Shown here: positions 25,544 to 34,164 of the stretch, piece after piece
How the letters are laid out: the number at the start of each line of letters is the position of its first letter
Position numbering within the stretch: position 1 is the stretch's first letter
Assembly (NCBI GenBank): GCA_021234155.1
Contig: JAJEKV010000005.1
Location: 16,414,089-16,478,088 of the forward strand
DNA: 64,000 bases
Origin: Isoetes taiwanensis
Lineage: Eukaryota; Streptophyta; Lycopodiopsida; Isoetales; Isoetaceae
Direction of reading: 5' to 3'
The notes under the pieces: model-generated
The model's input: only the letters and a program-made list of their open reading frames with translations
What the model was told of the DNA's origin: nothing
Databases searched by the model: none
Position numbers and translations under genes: made by a program

Positions 25544-26839
25544 ATGGCGATCTTAGACGCAAGCTCGGTCGACCGAACCACCAAATGGTGGCCCGACCAA
25601 AGGGGGAAGGGAAGCCTGGCAGGCCCGGATCCTCCAGTATACTGTGTCTCGGCCTCTTCAGAAGAGTCCGAGAAGCGCCTTCTCCATGAAGGGGCGAATC
25701 TTCTTCGAGCGAGAACGGGGATCGGATCCGTGCGTGACCATCACGGAGCTCATAGAAGACGGCCCGTGGGACATCATGCATAAAATCTTTGAGGAGATCG
25801 AGAGGAGGAGGGAGGAAGGGGAGGCGGGAGGTGGGGGCAGTCGCGGCCTGTGAGCAGCCCCTACGAGAGACCCACCTCTCTGGGAGGAACAAGGAGAGAG
25901 AAAGAGGGTGGCCGACTCTTAGCCCCAAGAGAAGAAGCAGATCTTGGCGCGCTTCATCAGCAAGTACGAGGCCAAAGAGCCGCCTTAGGGAGCAAAGCAT
26001 CTAAGAGTGGGAAGACGGCAAGACCACCGCCAAAGAAGTCAAGAAGAGGAAGGCCAAAGCCATTAAGGCGGCAAGAGGAAGGTCGCGGAAGGCCTGTGTT
26101 TAGGAACGGGATCAACATCAATGAACCATCGGTGAAGACCCCCGCCCTACCGACGACTGAGGCCGGGACTACGTGCCCGCATCTGGAAGGAGCGAAGCCT
26201 CGCCCAAACCCCAGAGAGAGAAGGAAGTGCCCAACGGGTGTAGCGTGAGCGGGGAGGAGGCCGGGATGTAGCTAAGCCCCCACCTTTCCCGGGATAGGTT
26301 AAAGCCCCGCACCACAACAGGAGAGTATACGTGATAGACCTCGGCCAAGGTCTCATCAGGAAGAAATAGGGGGCGAGCACCTACATGGAGAAGTGGGAGG
26401 CATACAATGCCTACTTTGGAGCATCGGGTGAGGATAAAACGAAGGTGGAGTACCCCCGGACTCTGAAAGCCACCCCCACCAAAGCCCAAGCCTCGAGCAC
26501 CGGGAAAGAAGCGGCGGGCAAGAAGAAGCTGGAGAGCGAGGCCCTCAAGGAAATCCGGCACTTCGGAGGAGCTATGGACTCTTGATTCCCCTGCACCGCT
26601 TTCAACGCTTGGTCCGCGAGGTCATGCGAGAGTATAATACATACGCGGGTGTGGATGAAATGTTTCAGGCTTGGCAGGAGGCAGCTTAGAGGCGTAAAAT
26701 AGTGCAGCACTTTGAAGATTCGACGCCTGCACGGTACACGCAAAAGAAGGTCACCCTCATGAAGCGGGATATGCATCTTCTTGCCACATCAAGGGGAAGC
26801 GCCCTTGAAGATCTTGTAAATAATGAACAATTTTGTTAA
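25544..26839 (+). pseudogene. accessory ORF A with histone H3-fold C-terminus (copy 1)
   Basis: An open region of about 430 codons begins at the ATG at 25544. Its first two thirds are charged and shift frame several times (ITELIEDGPWDIMHKIFEEI at about 25743, then Lys/Arg-rich). The last third is histone H3-like. ALKEIRHF is at 26541-26564, then LLI, FQRLVREVMREY (26600-26635), HFEDS (26708-26722) and KKVTLMKRDMHL (26744-26779). From FQRL to FED the spacing is 40 residues, and to the K(K/R)VT block 49 residues, both the same as in canonical H3. This covers the alpha-N, alpha-1, alpha-2 and alpha-3 parts of the histone fold. One TAG (26687-26689) and a one-base shift just before LLI break this copy. 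Histone H3 packs DNA in nucleosomes. Whether this protein joins nucleosomes is unknown. It ends at TAA after NNEQFC. Confidence 0.75.
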
Positions 26840-26952
26840 TGTAAAGAATTTTTGTGTAATTAATGTGTCTGATCTAGCTTAATTAAGTTAAGTTAGAGAA
26901 TTCTAGTCTTTTGTTTTAGTTAATTTGGAGCTTTGAGCAAAATTGAGGCGAT

Positions 26953-27014
26953 GTCTCACACGTCGCGCCGAGACAGATTTTGAGATTCTCAAAATCAAAT
27001 TTTAGCGATGAGAC
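26953..27014. repeat. hairpin repeat 3 of copy 1
   Basis: The left arm GTCTCACACGTCGCGCC and the inner GATTTTGAGATTCTCAAAATC are intact. The right outer arm is shortened to GCGATGAGAC. Related to the hairpin at 25143. Confidence 0.8.
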
Positions 27015-27143
27015 CATGTAAAATGTCAAAACAGCTCCAAATCGACCCAAATAAAGGGTCAATTTCGCTTCTTTCGGCGAGTTTAGTGGAATTACAGCCT
27101 TAGATTATTCAAATTGATTAAGTCTAGTCCATTTAGGGCCCAT

Positions 27144-27210
27144 GTCTCACACGTCGTGCCAGGACAGAAAATGAGATTCTCAAAATCGGTCTGGGCGCAA
27201 CGTGTGAGAC
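27144..27210. repeat. hairpin repeat 4 of copy 1
   Basis: Outer arms GTCTCACACGT and ACGTGTGAGAC are perfect. The inner left arm has changed to GAAAATGAGA while the right remains TCTCAAAATC, so the outer stem is better kept than the inner. Confidence 0.85.
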
Positions 27211-27389
27211 CTCGCACCATTTTCTTCACCAAATGATCTCCAGTTTGTTGCAATAGGTTCATTAGTGTTCTTAGCATGCTTTAAACCAAAAATTAGCCTT
27301 CAAACACTCAATTGCACCTCCTAATAGGTCAGAATCGCCCAACTCCAGTGAATTCTAGGTCATCCAAAAATTAGGGTTTCCCACTTTTC

Positions 27390-27398
27390 TATAAATAG
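27390..27398 (+). promoter_or_regulatory. TATA box before accessory ORF B (copy 1)
   Basis: TATAAATAG occurs 122 bases before the ATG at 27512 and is repeated at 38329-38337 in copy 2. Together with the hairpin pair upstream it repeats the layout in front of ORF A. Confidence 0.55.
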
Positions 27399-27511
27399 GT
27401 CCATCATTTTTCATTTGGCACCCTGCAAGTTTGCTCTCCACTGCTTAGGCGATCTTCCAGCTCCCTGAGATGCTTCTGCATTCGTTTGATACTCCCTTCC
27501 TTGCTAGATCA

Positions 27512-29026
27512 ATGGCCACTGCTGACTTCAGCCGATGGTACAGCGCCAGTGCCCATCTCAAGGAGGCAGATGTCAATGACATCTTCAAGTCTTTGGCAAA
27601 AGAAATTGACATCAAGCTACGCTAAATGCAACCCCAAACATATAGACAAGTCCTAGCGAATTCCAAGCTAGGGTAGGACCCTCCCTTGTCCAGTCCCCCT
27701 TGCATAGGCTATTTTGTCCCCAGCCCATCCTTCAAGCGACCTTTGGGGATGTCCCCAACATCGCCAAGTACGACCAACAAAGCGCCAAAGGCTGCCCGGA
27801 CTACATGGTCCCGACAGCCACAGGACCAAGTACTTCTCCTACACCGCGGCCTTAGCCATCTTCTTATCCCAACCCCGTGCGAAAACCCAATGGGGCAACC
27901 TCTATCCCTCCGATGGAGGTGGATTATAGCGATGCTGAAGAAGAGCAGATAAACTGCGTATCGGCAAGAGCAGGAAGGAAAAGACAAACAAAGAAGAGAA
28001 GTCCGGCGGCAATAAATTTACCGCGGACTTTCGACTCGAGGAGGAACGGCAAAGCGAGAACAGGGGAGATGGTGAACCCGGCGGGCCGTGGAACATGATT
28101 GCTCCCCACTGGGCTAGGCATCACAAGCCTAGCCCGATCATCATCAGCGGAGAGGAGTATTTACTCCTCAGCTGACATCAGAACCTTCGAGTGCGAGGGA
28201 GAGGGAGCTCCAGGTGGATGAACTACTCCCATCACCTTCTGGCCGATCGGACTTGGGCGACTTCATCGTCAGGGGAGCCCTCGGACTTCGCTCCAAGTAA
28301 GGAAGCCAGACACTTACCAGGGAGGTGGGCTTGGGACATCTGAGGCCTACAGCGATGCTCGGGCAAATGATGGAGGAGCAAGAGCTGCCAACGGAGGAGG
28401 AGTTCCTCGCCCTCCAGGAACAGATGGGGATCCGTGGGAAGACCACGAGCATTCTAATGCCGAGACCTTCGACACCACCTCCATCAAGAAGAGAAGGAAT
28501 CGACCTCAGACGAATCGACACCATAATCGAAGACTACAGGGAGCTCACCGAGATAGAGGTCGACGAATACGCGGGACGGCATAGAACAGGAGGTCAATCG
28601 AGCGGAGAAGCTTCAGCGACGCACAATGACAGGTCCCTGAGGTACTACCTCCCGCTGCTGCTAGATGGGAGAATAGCGGTAATCCACCGCAAGTTCAGCC
28701 CCAGAGGTGAAGAAGGAGTGTTCATGCTGATTGCACTCTCAGGCTTCGGCAGGCATGCTCGCATAGCGCCAAATGTCGACTATGCTGTCCTGGTCAAGAG
28801 AGCAATGGCACTTGACCTCTTCGACTTCGCCATACCCCATCGACGTCAGGCGAGATTGGCGGTCACCGCAGCTCTTACATCCGACCGCAGGGTAGAAGAT
28901 CTGGTGAGAGCCTTGCAGGGCGGCTCGTCAGCAAGCGTCATCAGGAACTTGGGTCATTCGGTAGGAACGGCCCAAGTTAAAAAGTTCCTTGAGGACAACC
29001 CGTCTTACCGGCGATTTCAAGACTAG
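27512..29026 (+). pseudogene. accessory ORF B, uncharacterised (copy 1)
   Basis: The ATG at 27512 (an in-frame ATG at 27470 is possible) starts MATADFSRWYSASAHLKEAD. Several frame changes follow: a segment with TKYFSYTAALAIFL (about 27826-27867), then acidic and Lys/Arg-rich linkers, then a clean 233-codon frame at 28325-29026. That frame contains a Glu-rich helix (MMEEQELPTEEEFLALQEQM), then RYYLPLLLDGRIAVIHRKFS and FGRHARIAPNVDYAVLVKRA, and ends DNPSYRRFQD. I do not recognise the family. Copy 2 (38455-39960) carries the same protein with different breaks, which argues for a real gene. The last 100 residues are Arg/Ala/Leu-rich and probably helical. It could be a structural or nucleic-acid-binding partner of ORF A; that is only position-based inference. 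Confidence 0.55.
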
Positions 29027-29206
29027 TTAGACTCTTGATCCCGGAGACTTTTTGTACTAAAATATTATATAATATATGAATATAATCTCTGTTGCACTTT
29101 AAATGTTTTGTTGATATATTTTGTTCCACAATTATGCCAACAAACCATAAACAATGCAAGAGAACAAGTAAAACTAACCATATAGCCATGAATTACTTGT
29201 GTATGC
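29027..29206. other. AT-rich spacer before gag (copy 1)
   Basis: This is noncoding and strongly AT-rich (AAAATATTATATAATATATG). It is identical, base for base, to 39960-40139 in copy 2. It ends TTGTGTATGCAG, a splice-acceptor-like string, directly before the gag-like frame, so an intron or a third promoter here is possible. Confidence 0.5.
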
Positions 29207-30409
29207 AGTTAGAGGCCTAGGCTCAAAGCGGCGACAACGCCAAGACCTTAGGGAAGAAACAGACCCCCCCGAGACCACCCCGGCAAGGAACTTATTGAAG
29301 AAATGGAACCCATGACCCCGGAGGAGGAGATATCCCGGATGAGGGCCGGACCTTGAGCAGTTAAAGGCTCATTGCCCGACAAGCGAGGAGCAGGTTCGGT
29401 GGGCAATGCTCTATTGCCACAAGCATCAGCTCGGAAAGCGGGAAGGGACAAGAAGAGGAGCAAGAGAAGGAGATCCCCGTTTTCGGTTCCTCGACTCAAG
29501 CTCGGACTTCGGACTCGAGGAAGAGGAAGAGCAAGCCCGGGACCGAACGGATGGAAGGCAAAGGAACTTGAAGAGGGAAGGCAGAGAAACACCCGGATGG
29601 ACGACAAAGGGACACCAGGGCCTCGACTACGAGAAGAAGGTAGGATCCGTGACTTGGGCAATGTATGGAAGGCGAGCTGGAGCAGTTCTGGGAGAACAGT
29701 CGATTAGAAGCAGAGAGGCATGGCGGACGAGATGAGTGAGTACGGCAATGCTTATGGCATGAAGGATAAAGACAAAGGAAGAGGGCAGCAGCCAACTTGA
29801 AAGGAGCCGCCGGATTTGGTGGAAGGGTTATGCAAAGGCACATGGTTTAAGCAGGGGATGCTTGTAAGTTCGGGAAGTTTGCTAAAGCCTTCAAAGCGCC
29901 ATTGCGTCGAGGGAATATAAGTCTAGTATGATGCAAGCGGTTCTACGGGTTGCGGCAAGGCAACAAGTCCGTCGAGGAAGTATCTGAGAGGAATTCATGA
30001 GGCTGAGGCTGTATGTGCCAAAATTGGGTGAGAAGCATGCAGTAGAAAGCTATATTGAGGGGTGAATGAGGAGATCCGCTTAAGCTTGTGAGGGCAATAA
30101 ACCCTAAAGGACAAGATCGGCGAGTCCAAGGCTATAAGCTTGCAAGGGGCGGGACCTCGGAATAGCGGGCGAGGCAGCATTTCGGAGACAAAGGCAAAGG
30201 CGGCCGGGAGCTATAGCCCTAGAGCGCCAATCCTGTGTCCAGCTAGAGCCCCATATGGTGGCAACGAGGGAAGCAAAGAAGAGAAGAAGCGGGTGTCCTT
30301 CAAAGACAAGCGGGGAGGGTCAAACTACTCCAAAGCGGTCACGATCCTTTTTGCGGCGATGCCCAAGGAAAAGAAGACAAGGTGCTCAAACAAGTTGCGA
30401 AGCAAATAG
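29207..30409 (+). pseudogene. gag (copy 1)
   Basis: The N-terminal part is acidic, then Arg/Lys/Glu-rich (EEEEEQARDRTDGRQRN). The core region at about 29657-29960 corresponds to the better-kept gag core of copy 2 (KGAARIWWKGYAKAHG), the Trp-Trp pattern of retrotransposon Gag capsid domains. A basic tail (KKRVSFKDKRGG) follows. Many frame changes make it non-functional as read. Gag assembles the particle in which reverse transcription takes place. I see no CCHC zinc knuckle in any frame, although chromovirus Gags often have one. Confidence 0.65.
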
Positions 30410-31194
30410 CTAAAGGCGATCACGGAGTTCCATGATCTCTTTCGGATGAGATCAAGCAGCTCCCCTCCTTATAGGAGTCGAGTCGCGAGATAGCACCGAA
30501 CCCAGGGAACAAAGCCAACAAGCAAGGCTCCATATAGAATGACAACGCAGAGTTGCCGAGCTAAAGCGATTCGCGGGAGCTGCTTGACCTAGGTTTCATT
30601 AGACCTAGTGTTTCACCATTTGAGCGCCCATTCTCTTCGTTAAGAAGAAGGATGGGGTTTAGAATGTGCATAGACTATAGGCAGTTGAATAAGCACACCA
30701 TTAAGAACAAGTATGCGCTCCCCAGATCAGATGACTTGATGGATCAACTCCAAGGTGCAAAGGTCTCCAAAATCGACTTAAGGTCAGGTTATCATCAGAT
30801 CAGGATAAAGGAAGAAGATATCCATAAGACTGCCTTCAGAACGCGGTATGGGCATTATGAGTTCACGGTAATGCCTTTTGGCTTATCGAATGCCCCCGCG
30901 ACTTTAATGAGGCTCATGAACGACATCTTCAGGGAGTTTTTAGACACCTTTGTGATTGTTTTCTTTGATGACATTTTGGTATATAGCAGATCCCTTGAAG
31001 AACACGTACAACACTTGAAAAGAGTGCTGGAAAAGTTGAGGAGGCACCAGTTGTACGCCAAGTTGTCGAAGTGCCACTTCGCAACAGAGAAGGTGGAGTA
31101 TCTCGGTCATGTGATCTCAGCAGAAGGCATCTCGACGGATCCTGCAAAGATCGAAGCCGTCATTCGGTGTTGGCGGCCGAAGAAGAATGCATGA
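30410..31194 (+). pseudogene. reverse transcriptase domain of pol (copy 1)
   Basis: The Ty3/gypsy RT starts near 30577 ([15 protein letters not shown]) in one frame, then continues in the clean 30652-31194 frame. That frame holds [27 protein letters not shown] (first catalytic Asp), [26 protein letters not shown] (catalytic FxDD box) and [16 protein letters not shown]. All RT motifs are kept. The frame breaks after WRPKK at the start of the connection to RNase H. Between gag and RT (30410-30570) there is only a short linker (TEFHDLF...), with no D(T/S)G protease motif, so protease is lost or very diverged in this copy. Confidence 0.9.
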
Positions 31195-31760
31195 AGTCGA
31201 AGTTTTCTCGGCCTAGCGGTACTCTGAGGAAGTTCGTGGAAGAACTTTGCTAAGATAGCGCCCCTGTTATGAGACTTGGCGGCCGGGCGAGAAGGTGAAA
31301 GATTGGGCTGAGAATCGCACAAGAAAGCCCAAGGTGGTTTGAATTGTTGAAGGAAGCTTTAACAACCGCCCGATCTTAACCCCGGACGACGGGAGAAAGA
31401 CAAGCTTGTAGCGGCGGGACTTAAGTAAGATAGCCACAGAGGCGGTGCTCATGCAAGAAGAGCGTGTAGTAAGCGTATGATTCAGGAAGATGAACGACTG
31501 GCGCTTACCCAACGACGATCGGGAATTGCTTGCGGTTGTCCCGGGGCATTAAGAATTTGGAGGCACTATCTTTTTGGGAAGGAAGTTCAATTGGATCTGA
31601 GACCATCGTGAGCCTCCGGTATGTATTCCGCAACCACCTCAACCTCGAGGAGAAGGTGGATGGAGTTCCTTGAAAGTATGACTTTGATATAGTCTACAAG
31701 CCCGGGGAAGCTCAATGTGGTAGCGGATGCGCTTTCAAGGCATCCCCCGACAACTAGAGT
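31195..31760 (+). pseudogene. RNase H domain of pol, degraded (copy 1)
   Basis: Across shifting frames one can read ATEAVLMQEERVV, FRKMNDWRLPNDDRELLAVV and, near the end, YKPGEAQCGSGCAF-type remains of the usual YKPGKxNVVADALSR. These are in the order expected for the Ty3/gypsy RNase H. At least five frame changes occur in about 560 bases, whereas the RT before it and the integrase after it are nearly unbroken. Confidence 0.7.
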
Positions 31761-31899
31761 GCATTGCAATGCAATTTGACGGCTCTCCAGCGACTTTGGT
31801 AAGAAGATTGAAGAGTCTTTGCCAACGGATGTGGATTTCAAGGAAGTATGGGCAAGCCTCTCGAGGGAGGCTAGAACAGATAAGGAGCGGGAAGCCTTT

Positions 31900-32795
31900 A
31901 AACATTATAAGAAGGAAGGCAACCTGTTATACCATAAGAATAAGTTGTGCGTGCGAGATCATCGGGTGTAAGGAAATTGATCCTCCATGACACGCACAAC
32001 AGCCCAATAGCTGGCCATGCGGGATTCATGAAAACATATTTCAAAGTGCGCAACATCTATTATTGGTCAGGAATGAAGAAGCAAGTAGCTCGCTACATCA
32101 GAGAATGCCAGCTATGTCAACAGACGAAAGCAGAGCAGCTTCGAATTCCAGGAGCATTAGAGCCATTAGCGGTGCCAAACGCTAAGTGGGAGGTGATTAG
32201 CATGGATTTCATTACAGGACTCCCAAGGACCGTAAGAGGGAAAGATGCCTTGATGGTAGTGGTCGACAAGTTGTCGAAGATGGCACATTTTGTGCCTTGC
32301 GGGGACCACGATACGGCTATGGATACAGACGGGCTCTTCACCAAAGAGATCTTCAGGCTTCATGACATGCCAAGGGAAATTATCTCCGACAGGGATCCGA
32401 AGTTCATGAGCGCCTTTTGGCAAGACCTCTTTGCGACAATCCAGACGAAGCTATCCATGAGCACGGCATATCATCCTCAGACGGATGGCCAAACGGAGCG
32501 GACCAACAGGATTTTAGAGGACATGCTACGAAACTATGTCTGGAATAAGCAAGGTATGTGGGAAGAATTTATTCACTTGGTGGAGTTTACATACAATAGC
32601 ACCAAGCGGGAATCATCCCAAATGTCGCCGTTTATGATCAATTACGGCTATCGATTGCCTAACTCGGATACTTGGCACAACCCCGTGTCAAAGTGGAAGT
32701 TTTGCGTGAGATGTTGGCGATATCAGCAGCTTGTGGAAGAGGTTCGAGGGTATCTGCTAGCGGCAAAGAAGTCGACAAAAAGAGCATCGTAGGCA
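31900..32795 (+). CDS. integrase domain of pol (copy 1)
   Basis: The uninterrupted 31947-32792 frame (281 codons, after an upstream frame shift) contains the zinc-binding HHCC domain: HDTHNSPIAGHAGF, YYWSGMKKQV and CQLCQQTK. It then has the DDE core with DFITGLPRTVRGKDAL (Asp 1), ISDRDPKFMSAFW (Asp 2) and YHPQTDGQTERTNR (Glu). Integrase joins the element's cDNA to host DNA. All catalytic residues are present. The C-terminal part shifts frame after NPVSKWK. It is part of a pol polyprotein, so the first Met of the open frame is not a true start. Confidence 0.92.
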
Positions 32796-33288
32796 AGCAT
32801 CGAGCAAATAAGAGAGAGTTCAAAGTTGGAGATGATGTTTGGCTCAAGATCAAGGTGAAGCGGTGGCTTCGGGATCGGGGAATTGCAAGCTTGCTCCAAG
32901 GTGGGGGCTGGACCTTTCAGAATAGTCGAGAGTAGGTAATCAAGCCTACAAACTAGACTTGCCGACACACCTAAAGATTCATAAGGTCTTCCCGTGAGTT
33001 TGTTAAAGAAGCACACTCCAAATCGGACGAAGTCTTGGACACTCCAACGTTGTTGGAAATGACGGAGGAGGAGTTGGAGATAGTTCGGAATTGATTCTTG
33101 ATAAAGCTTTCAAGAAAACGAGGAGATCGGGAATTCCTCGATTATTTGGTCAAGTGGAAACACTTACCGGTGGAAAAGCGACATGGGTACTTAAGAAAGA
33201 TTTAGTAAAGCGGTACCCACGTTTATGGAGCAATGGGGCGGCAAGGTCATCTCAGAAGAAATCGGCTCGGGCATGTCGATTTGTGTAG
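32796..33288 (+). pseudogene. integrase C-terminus and chromodomain-like tail (copy 1)
   Basis: The sequence KREFKVGDDVWLKI (about 32812-32853) is the start of the integrase C-terminal GPY/F-type region. Near 33137-33215 the words DYLVKWKHLPVE and ATWVLKKDLVKRYP in neighbouring frames form the usual chromodomain pattern (YLVKWKxxPxExATWE). Chromodomains of chromoviruses direct integration to heterochromatin. Several one-base shifts separate the pieces. The stop after ARACRFV (33286-33288) ends the reading. Confidence 0.7.
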
Positions 33289-34150
33289 ATTAATTCTATG
33301 TATAGTTAAGATTAATCGCATGCAACCTATGCTAGGTATGGGTCGCATCGTGTTATTCTGATGATGGGACCACTACGGTGATCTCTAGGCGTGGTGTAAT
33401 GTCAATGTAGGCATGACCGCGTTTCCTTGGGCAGTGGAAGGTAGATTAGAAAGTCTACGTCCCCACGGAAGTAGGCGACCTCCCGAGAGAAAGGAGGTCA
33501 TGAAGGAATGCACCGATAGGAAAAGCACCTCTAGCCCCATATATGCTTTGATAGGAGGAATCAGGCCTTCACGCCCCATATACGGGGAAGGACCTATCCT
33601 CCACGCCTGGGCAACTAGGGTGTAGGCATGAGCAGCATATAGGCATATAGGCGCTGTCTCCTCGGCCATTATGGAAGATTCATCGTCTTCCTACGCCGGG
33701 AGATTAGCCATGCATCCACGTAGATAGGTGGGGTGGTCACCATATAACCAAAATTTTATTAATAATTAAATGGTACTAACGTTTAGTGTCGACCTGCAGG
33801 CCAATAGAGCCTCCGGGAGGGCAAGGAGGTCGAACTCTGAAGACTTGCAACACAAATTTTGTTGGAATGTGTTGCAAAGGGAATGAAGAGTACCTCGGAC
33901 GTTAATTTTAATTTTGATAAACTTAATTGTCACGTTAAGTGAATTATTGAGTAACCTGTTTTAATGATGTTATGAATTGATAAGTTATTTCATAATATAA
34001 TGGCGTGATAATGTCCTAAAAATATTACCTTAAGGTAATCTTAATAAATGTGTAAGTATTATAGTAGTTATAGCATGTATCAGGTTGATTGCGAGGTTAG
34101 GATGATCAATGTGGGGGAGACCCGCGATCTTTGCCGGACAGCATCATTTC
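33289..34150. other. 3' noncoding region of copy 1
   Basis: No coding motif is seen. The last 250 bases are AT-rich. This segment has no counterpart in copy 2, which is truncated before it. Confidence 0.5.
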
Positions 34151-34164
34151 AAAGGTGGGGAGAA
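34151..34164 (+). other. polypurine tract
   Basis: AAAGGTGGGGAGAA directly precedes the TG of the second LTR. It is the usual plus-strand primer of LTR retrotransposons. Confidence 0.75.

Larger units (their letters stand above)
26840..27389. other. intergenic module between ORF A and ORF B (copy 1)
   Basis: AT-rich noncoding sequence after the ORF A stop. It contains the second hairpin pair (26953 and 27144) and ends at the TATA box before ORF B. It is almost unchanged in copy 2 (37781-38328) where AT-rich. Confidence 0.6.

Noticed and set aside
25497-26000. 167-codon minus-strand frame
   Set aside because: It is the antisense shadow of GC-rich accessory ORF A, and its composition follows the plus-strand codon pattern.
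25143-27210. Hairpin repeats as a CRISPR array
   Set aside because: Only four copies, spaced 200 and 1600 bases apart, in a plant retroelement. There are no regular spacers and no cas genes.
27512-27620. VNDIF block at the ORF B start as an H2B-like alpha-2 helix
   Set aside because: Only five residues match (VNDIF) and neither the preceding nor the following H2B motifs are found, so it is treated as chance.
28325-29026. ORF B C-terminus as a histone H2A-like domain
   Set aside because: A short LAV block and a following D..L pattern resemble the H2A C-terminus, but the spacing is off by several residues and no other H2A landmark is present. It is too weak to call.
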